A DNA stretch of 15,283 nt. Source: Acidobacteriota bacterium (GTDB lineage Bacteria; Actinomycetota; Acidimicrobiia; Spongiisociales; UBA5794). This document shows positions 1-7,739 of this stretch, piece by piece. Under the pieces are notes generated by a model that worked only from the letters and a program-made list of their open reading frames with translations, was not told the origin of the DNA and searched no databases. Where the stretch lies: the NCBI GenBank assembly GCA_022574065.1, contig JACZST010000001.1, forward strand, positions 28,218 through 43,500, read 5' to 3'. The position numbers and the translations under genes were made by a program. Position 1 is the stretch's first letter. Each line of letters begins with the position of its first letter.

Positions 1-60
1 CCACACCAGCTAATGGGCGGTTACAAAGCCATAGTCACGTCGAGCACAAGGAGCAGCTGA
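1..60 (+). CDS. 3' end of an unidentified upstream gene (partial)
   Basis: Frame 1 is open from the window edge and ends in a TGA whose last base is the first base of the next gene's ATG (TGATG). That arrangement is typical of translationally coupled operon genes. Only 19 residues are visible, ending in TSSTRSS, so no family can be named. It may equally be a chance open frame in a leader region. Confidence 0.3.
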   Translation, partial: PHQLMGGYKAIVTSSTRSS

Positions 61-602
61 TGGCCGACGATCAGGAATATCGCGGAGCAATGGGTGGCAT
101 GACCGCCGAGCACATGACTGAGTTCCTCGCTGGGGCACCGCTGGCACGACTCGCCTGCCTCAAGCCTGATGGCTCACCATATGTCATGCCGGTGTGGTAC
201 CAGTGGGACGGAGAGTCGATCTGGCTCGTTGGCCGCCAGCGGTCGGTGTGGTGCGAGTACATCAAGAACGATCCACGTATATCGGTCGTGATCGACGGCA
301 ACACCTTCGAAGGAGACTCCGACGAAGGGAGCCTCATCCCCAAGGTCTACTTCGAAGGTGTTGCCGAAATCGTCGAGGAGCCGAACGTCGGCGGCGCCTG
401 GGTCAAGGTCGCCGAGGACATGTCCTACCGTTATCTGGGACCGGACGGTCCAACGTACCTGACCTCGACACTCAGTCAGCCCCGCTGGCTGATCAAGATG
501 ACTCCGTCTGCGACAAAGACATGGCACGGTGTCGGCTGGGCCCGCCGCTATTGGGTCGAAGACACGGGAGGACCCAGCTACGACGAAGCACACAGCACCT
601 GA
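60..602 (+). CDS. Pyridoxamine 5'-phosphate oxidase-like split-barrel protein (FMN or F420 binding)
   Basis: A 180-residue protein of the PNPOx-like split beta-barrel superfamily. These are small cytoplasmic proteins that bind FMN, F420 or haem and often reduce or sequester xenobiotics. The N-terminal part has the usual order: a helix, a strand with LARLACLKPDGSPYVMPVW (about residues 28-46), then an IWLVG strand and a basic RQRSVWCEYIKNDPRISVV segment (about 59-77) where the cofactor phosphate is usually bound. ATG is chosen because AAGGAG lies 6 bases upstream (48-53). The frame is open further upstream but without a ribosome site. It overlaps the possible upstream gene by one base and is followed directly by a ruined SDR gene. 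The cofactor cannot be assigned from sequence alone; actinobacterial relatives are often F420-dependent. Confidence 0.8.
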   Translation: MADDQEYRGAMGGMTAEHMTEFLAGAPLARLACLKPDGSPYVMPVWYQWDGESIWLVGRQRSVWCEYIKNDPRISVVIDGNTFEGDSDEGSLIPKVYFEGVAEIVEEPNVGGAWVKVAEDMSYRYLGPDGPTYLTSTLSQPRWLIKMTPSATKTWHGVGWARRYWVEDTGGPSYDEAHST

Positions 603-964
603 TCCGCTGAGCCAGTTCCGCCTCGACGGGCGGACCGCCATCGTGACCGGAGCTTCGCGGGGGCTCGGTGCTGTGATCGCCGAAGCCTTGAGTTGGGTTG
701 GAGCCAACGTCGTTCTCACCGCAACAAACGAAGTAAAACTCACAGAACAGGCCTCCGCGATCTCTCATGACACCAGAGGCGAGACATCCACTGTGGCCGC
801 AGCACTCCGAGCACGCCATGCGGGTGCTGAACCACGAAGTCGCGATGCGGCGCTGGGACAAGCTCCACGAGATTCAAGGCCCTGTTTTGTTCCTCGCCTC
901 GGATGCCGCGAGCTACATAACCGGCGTCGTCCTCCCCGTTGATGGCGGCTGGACCGCCCACTGA
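601..964 (+). pseudogene. Short-chain dehydrogenase/reductase remnant with internal deletion and frame change
   Basis: Two pieces of one SDR lie in different frames. From 601 the first frame gives the start of a classical SDR: FRLDGRTAIVTGASRGLG with the TGxxxGxG nucleotide loop, then AEALSWVGANVVLTA and a helix ending near STVAA (about base 800). From about 805 a second frame gives an SDR C-terminus: MRRW, then VLFLASDAASYITG and VLPVDGGW, stopping at 962-964. Roughly 130-140 codons of a normal 250-residue SDR are absent between them. The lost part includes the NNAG motif, the catalytic Ser and YxxxK, so no active enzyme can result. There is no good start near 601; a GTG at 529 in the same frame lies inside the preceding gene. 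It ends 7 bases before the convergent hydrolase stop. Confidence 0.8.
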
Positions 965-971
965 TAAAGGG

Positions 972-1802
972 TCACCGACCAAGCGTTTCGGCGCGCAAGA
1001 GCCAATGAAGCGTGAACTCGTTCCATTCGTCCGCCATTTCATGGAAGGCGATGTGGCTCGAGTGTGAGCCGCGGAAGATGTGCATAGTTGCTCCCGCGAT
1101 CCGTTCTTGCACCTGCAACCCATACCGTGTCGGGACCTGCCAATCCACCTCACCCGATGTGATCAGGGTTGGCACGCGTATCTGGTGGAGCCGGTCGAGT
1201 GCGTCGTGGGTCTTATCTGCGTGGAAGTGGCCGATCATGCCCTCTTTCGAAGGAGGATGTGGGTTGTCCACGATGAACGCCGACTCGAAGGCCTCGACGT
1301 CCTCGGGCTGATCATTGATGAAGGTCGGGCTGGCAACCCAGAGCAAGGCGGTCCTGATATAGCTCGCCAAATCATCGTGGCGCACAGGTAGCTCATTGGT
1401 CTCGATCATGCGTATGAACCACTCGTCGGATCGACCCCACGTGCAATGGAGCTGAAGCGTCTTCACCTTGTGAGGATGATTGATCGCAAGCTCTTGCGCG
1501 GTGGCGCTCCCGAGCGACAAACCGGACACGTGCGTTTCGTCGATGCCGATGGTTTCGAGCAGGGCCGCCACATCATCGGCGAGGATGCGCATCGAATAGT
1601 CATCCTTGTCGATCGGACGGGTCGACTGACCGGTGCCCCTGGCGTCATAAGTGATGACGGTGAAGTGGGCTTTGTAAGCCTCGACCTGCAGATTCCACGT
1701 CGAGTGATCCGCAGCGGTGCCCATAATCAGGAGAAGTGGTGGTCCGTCACCTGCGATCTCGTAATAGACCTCGATACCAGTGGCAAGCTGTTGGAACGGC
1801 AT
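972..1802 (-). CDS. Alpha/beta hydrolase
   Basis: A 276-residue alpha/beta-hydrolase-fold enzyme, a cytoplasmic serine hydrolase acting on an ester, lactone or similar bond. The core motifs are in order: an oxyanion region LLIMGTAADHSTW (residues 24-36), YDARGTGQS (52-60), the nucleophile elbow GLSLGS with Ser96, the acid Asp220 in SGEVDWQVP, and the catalytic His247 in RGSHSSHIAF. Length is normal for the family and there is no signal peptide or membrane segment. The ATG follows a weak GAGG. Its start lies 21 bases after the stop of the N-acyl-D-amino-acid deacylase on the same strand, so the two are probably cotranscribed. Substrate is unknown; relatives include 3-oxoadipate enol-lactonase-like and carboxylesterase enzymes. 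Confidence 0.85.
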   Translation of the reverse strand: MPFQQLATGIEVYYEIAGDGPPLLLIMGTAADHSTWNLQVEAYKAHFTVITYDARGTGQSTRPIDKDDYSMRILADDVAALLETIGIDETHVSGLSLGSATAQELAINHPHKVKTLQLHCTWGRSDEWFIRMIETNELPVRHDDLASYIRTALLWVASPTFINDQPEDVEAFESAFIVDNPHPPSKEGMIGHFHADKTHDALDRLHQIRVPTLITSGEVDWQVPTRYGLQVQERIAGATMHIFRGSHSSHIAFHEMADEWNEFTLHWLLRAETLGR

Positions 1803-1823
1803 TGGTTTGGTCCTCGCTTTCGC

Positions 1824-3452
1824 TCACGTCAAGGTTCTCCCGGGACGCGCTGTTGTGGTTGATTCCTTTCGCAAGAAGTGGCCCGGACGTCGGCCGGTGT
1901 CGACGCCGTCGTTTATCACCGGCACCCCGTTGACGATCACATGGTTAACACCCACGGGCTCCGCGAGTGGTTCGGCGTACGTAGCACGATCGCTCACGGT
2001 CTCAGGGTCAAAGATCACGATGTCAGCCGCTGCTCCTTCGGCTATACGACCTCGATTGCTGAGACCAAACCGCGCCGCAGCCGCCGCGGTCATCCGGTGG
2101 ATCGACTCGTTGAGGGAGAGCACACCGCGATCGCGAACCAGATCGCCAAGAACTCGGGAGAAGCTGCCGGCCCATCGAGGGTGCGGCTTGCCCGGTATGG
2201 GTATTCCATCCGATCCCACCATGGCACCCTCCCAACAGAGGCAAGCGACCACGTCTTCCTCTCTGGTCAAGTCGATCACGACGACCACTGCCCCCTGATT
2301 GGCGATCAGGGCGTCACAAGCTGCGTCGACCGGGTCGACGGAGCGCTCCCTTGCGATCTGATCGACCGTCTTCCCCTCGATTTCGGGCGTCGCCGGTGCG
2401 TAGGCGATCGTTACTTCCGACCACGTGCGGTCCTCTAGGAAGTTCTGCCAGTCGGACTCTTGAAGACCTGCTCGAACGCTCGCCCGACCTTCCGGAGTCG
2501 AGAGACGACTGAGCATTGCTTCGATGCCTCCGATGGAGGCGGTTGGAGGCAACAGTGCGCGAAGCACGGTGCTTCCCTTGGTGTAGGGATAGCTGTCCGA
2601 CGTCACATCGAGGCCTTGGCGTCGAGCACGTTTGAGCTTGTCGACGAGGGCGGGGCCACCGCCGAGATCCGGGGGACCACCTGCTTTGAGGTGAGAGACG
2701 TGGACCGCCGCGCCGCTACGTTGTCCGATATCGAGGGCCTCGTCGAGCGCATCAAAAACGCCTCGCATCTCATTCCGAATATGGGACACATACGGCTTGC
2801 CGTGGTCGGCTGAAACGCTCGCCAAAGCAACGATTTCGTCGGTTGGGGCGTAGCAGCCCGGTGCGTAGATCAGTCCGGTGGAGAAACCGAGCGCTCCTTG
2901 CGACAGAGCCACGTCGACGAGGGATGCCATCTGGTCGAGCTCGTTTGCTTCAGTCGGACGATCATCGAATCCGACGACCGTCGCCCGGACCGTGCCGTGA
3001 CCGACCAGCGTCGCCAGGTTGGCCGCCATTCCGCCTTTCGTCGCCGCATCGGCGTAGGAGAGAAGGTCCGGGTAGACCGTGGTGTCGGGACCAAAGAGTG
3101 TTGCGATATCCGTGCCGACGGCCTCGCCTCCTGTGGTGACCGGGTAGAGGCTGAATCCGCAGTTGCCGGCGATCTCGGTGGTCACCCCCTGGCGAACGGA
3201 ACCGAGTCGTAGATCGTCGTGATCTCCAAGGAGGAACGGCAAGGCGTCGGAATGGGTGTGGGTGTCGATGAACCCGGGAGCAACCACAGCGCCGTCGGCC
3301 TCGATAACGCGATCCGCACTGAAACCATTACCTAATGGCGAGCTACCGACACTTGCGATGATGCCGTCTTTTATCAAGACGAAGCCAGTCTGAGGTTTGC
3401 GTCTCGAGCCGTCATGAACGATACCCCCGCGAATCAAAAGATCGGAGCTCAC
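1824..3452 (-). CDS. N-acyl-D-amino-acid deacylase (D-aminoacylase family amidohydrolase)
   Basis: A 542-residue metal-dependent amidohydrolase that would remove the acyl group from N-acyl-D-amino acids or related compounds. Family hallmarks are visible: the metal ligands in PGFIDTHTHSD (His65, His67), Cys98 in AGNCGFS (the unusual bridging cysteine of this family), His224 in SHIRNE, His254 in HVSHLK, the general base Asp415 in MVGSDG, and HPRWAGSFSR (from 424) which in the family reads HPRxxGTFPR. The N-terminal small beta domain and C-terminal metal-free strands (GAAADIVIFDP) complete the fold. Length matches the family. The GTG at 3452 is the furthest sensible start for the first strand SDLLIRGG, but there is no clear Shine-Dalgarno site. 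It heads an operon with the downstream alpha/beta hydrolase and is divergent from the FAH gene. Exact substrate is not predictable. Confidence 0.88.
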   Translation of the reverse strand: MSSDLLIRGGIVHDGSRRKPQTGFVLIKDGIIASVGSSPLGNGFSADRVIEADGAVVAPGFIDTHTHSDALPFLLGDHDDLRLGSVRQGVTTEIAGNCGFSLYPVTTGGEAVGTDIATLFGPDTTVYPDLLSYADAATKGGMAANLATLVGHGTVRATVVGFDDRPTEANELDQMASLVDVALSQGALGFSTGLIYAPGCYAPTDEIVALASVSADHGKPYVSHIRNEMRGVFDALDEALDIGQRSGAAVHVSHLKAGGPPDLGGGPALVDKLKRARRQGLDVTSDSYPYTKGSTVLRALLPPTASIGGIEAMLSRLSTPEGRASVRAGLQESDWQNFLEDRTWSEVTIAYAPATPEIEGKTVDQIARERSVDPVDAACDALIANQGAVVVVIDLTREEDVVACLCWEGAMVGSDGIPIPGKPHPRWAGSFSRVLGDLVRDRGVLSLNESIHRMTAAAAARFGLSNRGRIAEGAAADIVIFDPETVSDRATYAEPLAEPVGVNHVIVNGVPVINDGVDTGRRPGHFLRKESTTTARPGRTLT

Positions 3453-3575
3453 GTGTTGAAGACAGGCAACGGAGCACGGGTCATGGTTGTTGCAATCTCG
3501 TTAGAAGTGCCTCTCTCGGAGGGATCCGGCGGTGGGCCAAAGAATATACAATGCCGGACTTGCAGGAGGTTTGGC
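3453..3575. promoter_or_regulatory. Divergent intergenic control region between deacylase and FAH-family gene
   Basis: A 123-base gap between two genes that start in opposite directions. An AT-rich patch at 3543-3552 contains TACAAT on the plus strand (3547-3552), five of six matches to a -10 box, and TATATT on the minus strand (3548-3543). No convincing -35 hexamer sits 16-18 bases away on either strand, so this is only a likely position for divergent promoters. Confidence 0.3.
3564..3570 (+). promoter_or_regulatory. Strong Shine-Dalgarno site fixing the FAH-family start
   Basis: AGGAGGT lies 5-6 bases before the ATG at 3576. It decides this start over the in-frame extension that would reach back to 3414 and overlap the divergent deacylase gene. 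Confidence 0.75.
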
Positions 3576-4412
3576 ATGCACATCGCGCGCGCGGTACATC
3601 ACGGCGAGGTCAGCTGGGGCTTCGTGGACGAGGGTCTCTTCTTCCCGGCTGGTCTCGACGATTCCCCGCTTCAGCTCTCACCGGCAGAACTTGCCTCCAG
3701 GCGCAGAGAATCGAGTGAACCCGTGCCGCTGGAGACTGTGAGGCTTCGAGCGCCGATACCAAATCCGCCGCAATTCATAGGAGTAGGCCTCAACTACCGT
3801 GACCATGCTGCGGAATCTGGCATGGACACACCGTCCGCCCCTGTGACGTTTGGGCTTCTGGCCAGTGCGATTCTCGATCCGGGTTTGCCGATCATACTGC
3901 CTGTGTTCACGGACAAGGTCGACTGGGAAGCCGAGCTCGGGATCGTCATTGGGGTGCCAGGACGAGACATCGCGGTGGATGACGCCCTTGATCACGTCTA
4001 CGGATACACCATCGTCAATGATGTCAGCGCACGGGATGTCCAGCTCGACGAAGGCCAATGGACTCGAGCAAAGTCGTTCGACACGTTCAAGCCAATGGGA
4101 CCGTGGATCACAACGACAGCAGCGCTCGGTGCCGCGGACGACCTGAGAATCGGGCTCACCGTGAACGGCGTCGTCAAACAGGAGTCGCGAACCTCTGAGC
4201 TCATCTTCTCGGTTCCAGACCTGGTGAGCATGTTGAGTCGATCGATCACCCTGCCGCGAGGAATGGTGATCTCTACAGGGACACCGAGCGGAGTCGGCTT
4301 TGCCAGAGAACCGGCGGAGTACCTGCGCGATGGTGATTCGGTAACGGTCGAAATCGAAGGCATCGGCGCTCTGACAAATCCGGTCAGAGCGTCAGTGGCC
4401 AGCCCCACCTGA
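3576..4412 (+). CDS. Fumarylacetoacetate hydrolase (FAH) family protein
   Basis: A 278-residue member of the FAH fold, cytoplasmic Mg-dependent enzymes that hydrolyse, hydrate, isomerise or decarboxylate oxo-acids in aromatic and related catabolism. The N-terminal cap (about 1-60) is followed by the catalytic domain: GVGLNYRDHAAE with His77, metal ligands Glu118 and Glu120 in VDWEAELGIVIG, Asp149 in TIVNDVSARD, then KSFDTFKPMGPW and the GTPSGVGF loop. The basic residue usually seen in the FxK motif after the first loop is missing; the segment reads FGLLAS, with Leu at about 94. The start is fixed by AGGAGG. It converges on the next hydrolase with only 9 bases between stops. Which reaction it performs is open; the changed FxK position argues against assuming a standard acylpyruvase. 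Confidence 0.88.
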   Translation: MHIARAVHHGEVSWGFVDEGLFFPAGLDDSPLQLSPAELASRRRESSEPVPLETVRLRAPIPNPPQFIGVGLNYRDHAAESGMDTPSAPVTFGLLASAILDPGLPIILPVFTDKVDWEAELGIVIGVPGRDIAVDDALDHVYGYTIVNDVSARDVQLDEGQWTRAKSFDTFKPMGPWITTTAALGAADDLRIGLTVNGVVKQESRTSELIFSVPDLVSMLSRSITLPRGMVISTGTPSGVGFAREPAEYLRDGDSVTVEIEGIGALTNPVRASVASPT

Positions 4413-4421
4413 CCTCAGCCG

Positions 4422-5270
4422 TCAAGCCCCAAGTTCGGCATCGACTCGCTGAAGGAACGGAACGATCGCGGCGAGACATTGATCAGGAGAATCCATCAGA
4501 TTGGCATGTCCGCTGCCTTCGATGGTTACGTATTCAGTGAAGGCCGCTGCAGTGAGACGCTCGTAGATCTGACGACCACCGGCGCCCGTGTTCCCCTGGA
4601 TCGCCGGTGTGAGCATATCCACGTCGCCCACGATCACCAACGTTGGCGCGTTGACGTTCGCTATCTCATCCGTCACATCCACAGTGATCAAGGCATCGCA
4701 GGCATCACAGAACACGTCGACATCGACGAAGGTGCCGGCGAGATCTTGAATGGCATCGACGAGATCCTCGCCGCCGTCGGGCCCCTCCAACATGTAGCGA
4801 TTCACCGCCTTTGAGGCCAGCTCGTATGCGAGCTCGCGACTCGCCATGCCGTAGGCACGTGCCAGCGCCTTCCATACCTCGTACTGAGCTCGCGCCATGA
4901 AATCGGATTTCGCGGTGCAGCCGCTGAGCACTAGGCCACGGACCCGATCCGGATACCGCGCTGCGAAATACAACCCAAGAGTGCTGCCCATGGACCCGCC
5001 GTGTACGTGCGTCTGCTCGATCCCCAAAGAGTCGAGCAAGCCGACCATGTCGGCGGCCCAGACATCGAACGTGTAATCCTGCTTCGGTCGGTCCGATGCG
5101 CCATAGCCACGCGGGTCGTAGTCGAGAACCTTGAAGTTCTCTGCCATCGCGGGTGTCACTGCTGCGTAACCGGCGTGACCCGAGACGGCACCTGGCACTT
5201 GCATGACCCAACTTCCGGCACCGTTGACCTCGTAGTAGAGCTGAACATCGTTGACTTGGATTATCGCCAC
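4422..5270 (-). CDS. Alpha/beta hydrolase, paralogue A of a divergent pair
   Basis: A 282-residue alpha/beta-hydrolase with nucleophile Ser93 in HGGSMGS, acid Asp218 in VGDVDMLTP and His255 in EGSGHANL; VLDYDPRGYGASDRP (residues 48-62) precedes the nucleophile strand. The oxyanion segment reads PGAVSGHAGY instead of the common HGxP, and this is shared with its neighbour. GTG at 5270 is chosen because AGAGG lies just upstream and because the first residues (AIIQVNDVQLYYE) align with the start of the neighbouring paralogue. The frame stays open for another 117 codons upstream, but that stretch lies antisense to the neighbour and is not coding. By my count 54 of the first 100 residues are identical to the hydrolase at 5352-6170, so the two come from a duplication. 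Confidence 0.85.
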   Translation of the reverse strand: MAIIQVNDVQLYYEVNGAGSWVMQVPGAVSGHAGYAAVTPAMAENFKVLDYDPRGYGASDRPKQDYTFDVWAADMVGLLDSLGIEQTHVHGGSMGSTLGLYFAARYPDRVRGLVLSGCTAKSDFMARAQYEVWKALARAYGMASRELAYELASKAVNRYMLEGPDGGEDLVDAIQDLAGTFVDVDVFCDACDALITVDVTDEIANVNAPTLVIVGDVDMLTPAIQGNTGAGGRQIYERLTAAAFTEYVTIEGSGHANLMDSPDQCLAAIVPFLQRVDAELGA

Positions 5271-5351
5271 GGCGCCCAACCTCTTGTTCGGTTCGGGACG
5301 TTTCGCATCATATAGAGTCCCGATCGGCCTTGACGTGAGGAGGTTGCGGGT
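5271..5351. promoter_or_regulatory. 81-base divergent promoter region between the paralogous hydrolases
   Basis: This gap must carry the transcription signals of both head-to-head hydrolases. The AT-rich patch at 5307-5318 holds a -10-like TATGAT on the minus strand (5312-5307) and TATAGA/TAGAGT on the plus strand. No -35 element at standard spacing was found for either direction. Confidence 0.3.
5337..5343 (+). promoter_or_regulatory. Shine-Dalgarno site supporting a TTG start
   Basis: GAGGAGG lies 8 bases before the TTG at 5352. No ATG or GTG lies in frame nearby, so this strong site is the reason for accepting a TTG start. Confidence 0.7.
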
Positions 5352-6170
5352 TTGCCAAAGGTATCGATCGGAGAGGTTGACCTCTGGTACGAGTTCAACG
5401 GAGCCGGCGAGACCGTCATCCAGGTGGGTGGTGCCGTCAGTGCCCACGAAGGCTATGCCACGATCACGCCGCGTCTTTCTGAGCACTACCGAGTCCTGGA
5501 CTACGACCACCGCGGCTATGGGCTGAGCAATCGTCCAGAGCAGCAGTACACCTTGTCCACCTGGAGTGACGACCTGGTCGCGCTCATGGACGCCCTCGGT
5601 TTGGAAAAGGCTCATATCCACGGCGGCTCAATGGGGAGTTTCATCGCGATCAACTTCGCCGCCATGTACTCGGAACGAGTGGAAAAACTGCTGCTGGGTG
5701 CCGGCGCCGTAGCGAGGTGTGACGAGATGGCGAAGCTCCATTTTCGGGTTTGGCAGGACGTCGCCTCTGCTTACGGTGTCGCGTCAGAGGAGCTGGCACG
5801 AGAGCTGCTCACCAAGGCCTTCTCCCGTGCCTACCTCGACAGCATCTCAGAGGACGCTCTGCTGGCCGACATGAGGGACGTCACCGCCCGCAACGTCGAA
5901 ACAGATGTTTTCATCGATGCCTGTCAGGCGATGATCGACACCGACGTCACGACGTCACTTGATCAAGTGACTGCACCCACATTGGTGATGGTCGGATCCG
6001 AGGACATCCTGACGCCACTCGACATGGGACCCGAAGGGGCAGGTGCGCGCTATGTCGCTGAGCACCTTGCGCAGGCCGAGCTGGCCATCTTCGAGGGGAG
6101 CGGACACGGCCACTACATCGAGCGGCCCGAGGATTCAATCGACACGATTCTGCGGTTCCTACAGGCTTAG
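5352..6170 (+). CDS. Alpha/beta hydrolase, paralogue B of a divergent pair
   Basis: A 272-residue alpha/beta-hydrolase with nucleophile Ser93 in HGGSMGS, acid Asp218 in VGSEDILTP and His252 in EGSGHGHYIE. It shares the unusual oxyanion segment GGAVSAHEGY and the strand VLDYDHRGYGLSNRP with the hydrolase divergent from it (4422-5270). The two are nearly collinear, with identical spacing from start to nucleophile and acid. The TTG start is supported by GAGGAGG 8 bases upstream. No signal peptide. The cap region (about 120-200) is where the two paralogues differ most, which fits different or overlapping substrates. It converges on the broken GntR regulator, with a hairpin between them. Substrate unknown. 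Confidence 0.85.
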   Translation: MPKVSIGEVDLWYEFNGAGETVIQVGGAVSAHEGYATITPRLSEHYRVLDYDHRGYGLSNRPEQQYTLSTWSDDLVALMDALGLEKAHIHGGSMGSFIAINFAAMYSERVEKLLLGAGAVARCDEMAKLHFRVWQDVASAYGVASEELARELLTKAFSRAYLDSISEDALLADMRDVTARNVETDVFIDACQAMIDTDVTTSLDQVTAPTLVMVGSEDILTPLDMGPEGAGARYVAEHLAQAELAIFEGSGHGHYIERPEDSIDTILRFLQA

Positions 6171-6176
6171 TGCTCT

Positions 6177-6200
6177 CCAACGCGACCACACTTGCGTTGG
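6177..6200. terminator. Hairpin between convergent genes
   Basis: CCAACGC (6177-6183) pairs with GCGTTGG (6194-6200), a 7-base-pair stem with a 10-base loop. It sits between the hydrolase stop (6170) and the inferred regulator stop (6209-6211). There is no T tract on either side, and a run of seven G follows on the plus strand, so it may be only a weak or rho-assisted terminator. Confidence 0.4.
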
Positions 6201-6208
6201 GGGGGCAC

Positions 6209-6878
6209 TTAGGCGTCGGCCAACGAACCTTCTGGAATGGAGCGAGAGGACTCCTCGACTGCCGGGCCGTTGTCTCCAGGTGGCGACGCGGAGCCCGCGG
6301 CCCTTCCTCATTGTGGCCCTTCTCCAGAGCCGCCATCACCTCGCGATGCTCGCTATCCGCGCCGTCATGTGGGAGCGGCAGTGAAGCCCATTGGTAACGC
6401 CCGGCATGCTTCCACAAGATGTCAGCCCAATAGGGCAACCAGCCAGATTCGCTGCGCTCATATAGAGCAAAATGGAACTGACGGTGCAGGCGCATGGCCT
6501 TGGGTCTGTCGCCGGCGTCGAGTGCGACTTGAATATCGTTGAGGATCGAGCGCAGAGGTTTGGCCTCGTCGGCCGAAAGCGGCCGGGCTGTTCTCACCGC
6601 TTCCGACTCGAGAGTGATTCGGACTGCGTAGAGGGCTCGCACGTCCTGTATGGACAGCTCGGAAACGCGGGCACCCTTGTTAGGGATAGTCACGACGAGC
6701 CGCTCCGCTCGAGAATGCGTAGCACCTCTCGAGCCGGGATGAGGCTTACACCTGATTCTTCGGCGATGCTGTGGAGGCGAAGCCGCGAACCAGGTGCATA
6801 GGTTCCGTCGAGGATGCGCTCACGGGTGGTACGAAGCGCTCGGTCGACAAGGCTCACTCCGGCATCGTTGGTCGCCAT
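6209..6878 (-). pseudogene. GntR-family (FadR/FCD type) transcriptional regulator, frameshifted
   Basis: The N-terminal winged helix (from ATG 6878) reads ALRTTRERILDGTYAPGSRL, then LHSIAEESGVS and EVLRILERSG, and stops at 6690. The next frame continues the same protein exactly where expected: LVVTIPNKGARVSELS, then RALYAVRITLESEAVR and LHRQFHFALYERS, an FCD ligand-binding domain. One C missing at about 6699-6701 explains the break. A second shift near 6263 would turn the end (HLETTAR) into AVEESSRSIPEGSLADA with TAA at 6209-6211, whereas the present frame runs on antisense into the hydrolase. With both bases restored the protein would be 223 residues, normal for FadR-type regulators. It follows the LLM-MBL operon by 90 bases and was probably its regulator. 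Sequencing error is the alternative to real decay; the second shift is less certain than the first. Confidence 0.75.
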
Positions 6879-6968
6879 AGCTCCCTCTCACGGGTGGGTC
6901 GTGCGGTTTGCTGCGCTCACAAGAAGATCTGCCGGTGAGACCAAACTTGCGTAGACGGTGTTGAAGAA

Positions 6969-7721
6969 TCACAACAGGTTCTTCGGGACCCCAAGCTTGT
7001 CGATCTCCGCTTTAGCCATAGCGAAGTGGGCTTGGCCGTTGGCGACGGTGAGGGCCCCGTGTCCTGGCAGGAATGCTTCGAAGCTCGTTGCGGCCATCCG
7101 CTCAATTGACGCGAGCGATTTCTGTAGATCACAGTCCGGCACCGATTGCAGCAAGATCCTCCCCGCCCAGAACAGCGAATCCCCAGCGAAGAGTGTCGTT
7201 GCGCCGCTCCCGCTTGTCAGCAAATAGGAGCCATGGCCCGCGCAATGCCCTGGGGTTGCCATGAACTCAAACGTGGCCGATCCAACCCGCCGCACGTCGC
7301 CATCGGAAAGTGAATCGTCAATCGGTGTTGGGTGAAAGCGGGTGTCATCTGGATAGATGCCCGCCTCGCGTGCAGCGGCGAGACCATTCGCCACTTCATC
7401 CCCGGCTTCGAGCACGGCCACAGCGTCACTGGACACCGCGAGCCGAGCTCCCCACCGGTCTCGGATCAGGTGCCCACCGCCGGCGTGATCGCTGTGGTAG
7501 TGGGTGATGAATGCGGTTTCGACGTCTTCAGGATCGAACCCGTGGCTGCGGATGTTGGACTCCATCTCCGAGAGAGAGACAACTCCCCCAACCCCACTAT
7601 CAACGAGAGCCAATGCGTCTCCTCCGTCGACGAGATACACATGACAATCGAACCCAGAGGTGAGGCCGAAGCCAGTCACCGAGCCACCTCCGATGAGATA
7701 GATGTCTTCCGTCAAGCGCAT
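6969..7721 (-). CDS. MBL-fold metallo-hydrolase
   Basis: A 250-residue metallo-beta-lactamase-fold hydrolase, cytoplasmic, with a dinuclear metal site. Ligands are complete: HxHxDH in THYHSDHAGG (His74, His76, Asp78, His79), His159 in ATPGHCAGH, Asp181 in FAGDSLF and His221 in LPGHGA. This pattern is that of glyoxalase II-like and lactonase-like enzymes rather than a true beta-lactamase. AAGGGAG lies a few bases upstream of ATG 7721. Its start is 18 bases after the stop of the LLM monooxygenase, so the two form an operon. A product of monooxygenation, such as a lactone or thioester, is a reasonable but unproven substrate. Confidence 0.87.
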   Translation of the reverse strand: MRLTEDIYLIGGGSVTGFGLTSGFDCHVYLVDGGDALALVDSGVGGVVSLSEMESNIRSHGFDPEDVETAFITHYHSDHAGGGHLIRDRWGARLAVSSDAVAVLEAGDEVANGLAAAREAGIYPDDTRFHPTPIDDSLSDGDVRRVGSATFEFMATPGHCAGHGSYLLTSGSGATTLFAGDSLFWAGRILLQSVPDCDLQKSLASIERMAATSFEAFLPGHGALTVANGQAHFAMAKAEIDKLGVPKNLL

Positions 7722-7739
7722 ATCAGGCTCCCTTCTGTC

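Noticed and set aside
1823..1834. The 12-base word CCTTGACGTGAG before two hydrolase genes (minus 1834-1823, plus 5328-5339)
   Set aside because: Several 12-base matches are expected by chance in 15 kb on two strands, and the first copy is part of the deacylase coding end.
2460..3212. Plus-strand open frames antisense to the deacylase
   Set aside because: They are shadows of a long, motif-rich amidohydrolase and show no recognisable domain.
5271..5621. 117-codon N-terminal extension of the hydrolase at 4422-5270
   Set aside because: It lies antisense to the start of the paralogous hydrolase, has no hydrolase similarity, and a GTG with a ribosome site at 5270 gives a start that aligns with the paralogue.
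5947..6208. Continuation of the GntR frame to 5947
   Set aside because: It runs antisense through the 3' end of the hydrolase and has no FCD-domain features; another frame gives a natural stop at 6209-6211.
6969..7721. True beta-lactamase (antibiotic resistance)
   Set aside because: The HxHxDH, TPGH, AGD and PGHG pattern is that of general MBL hydrolases, and there is no signal peptide.
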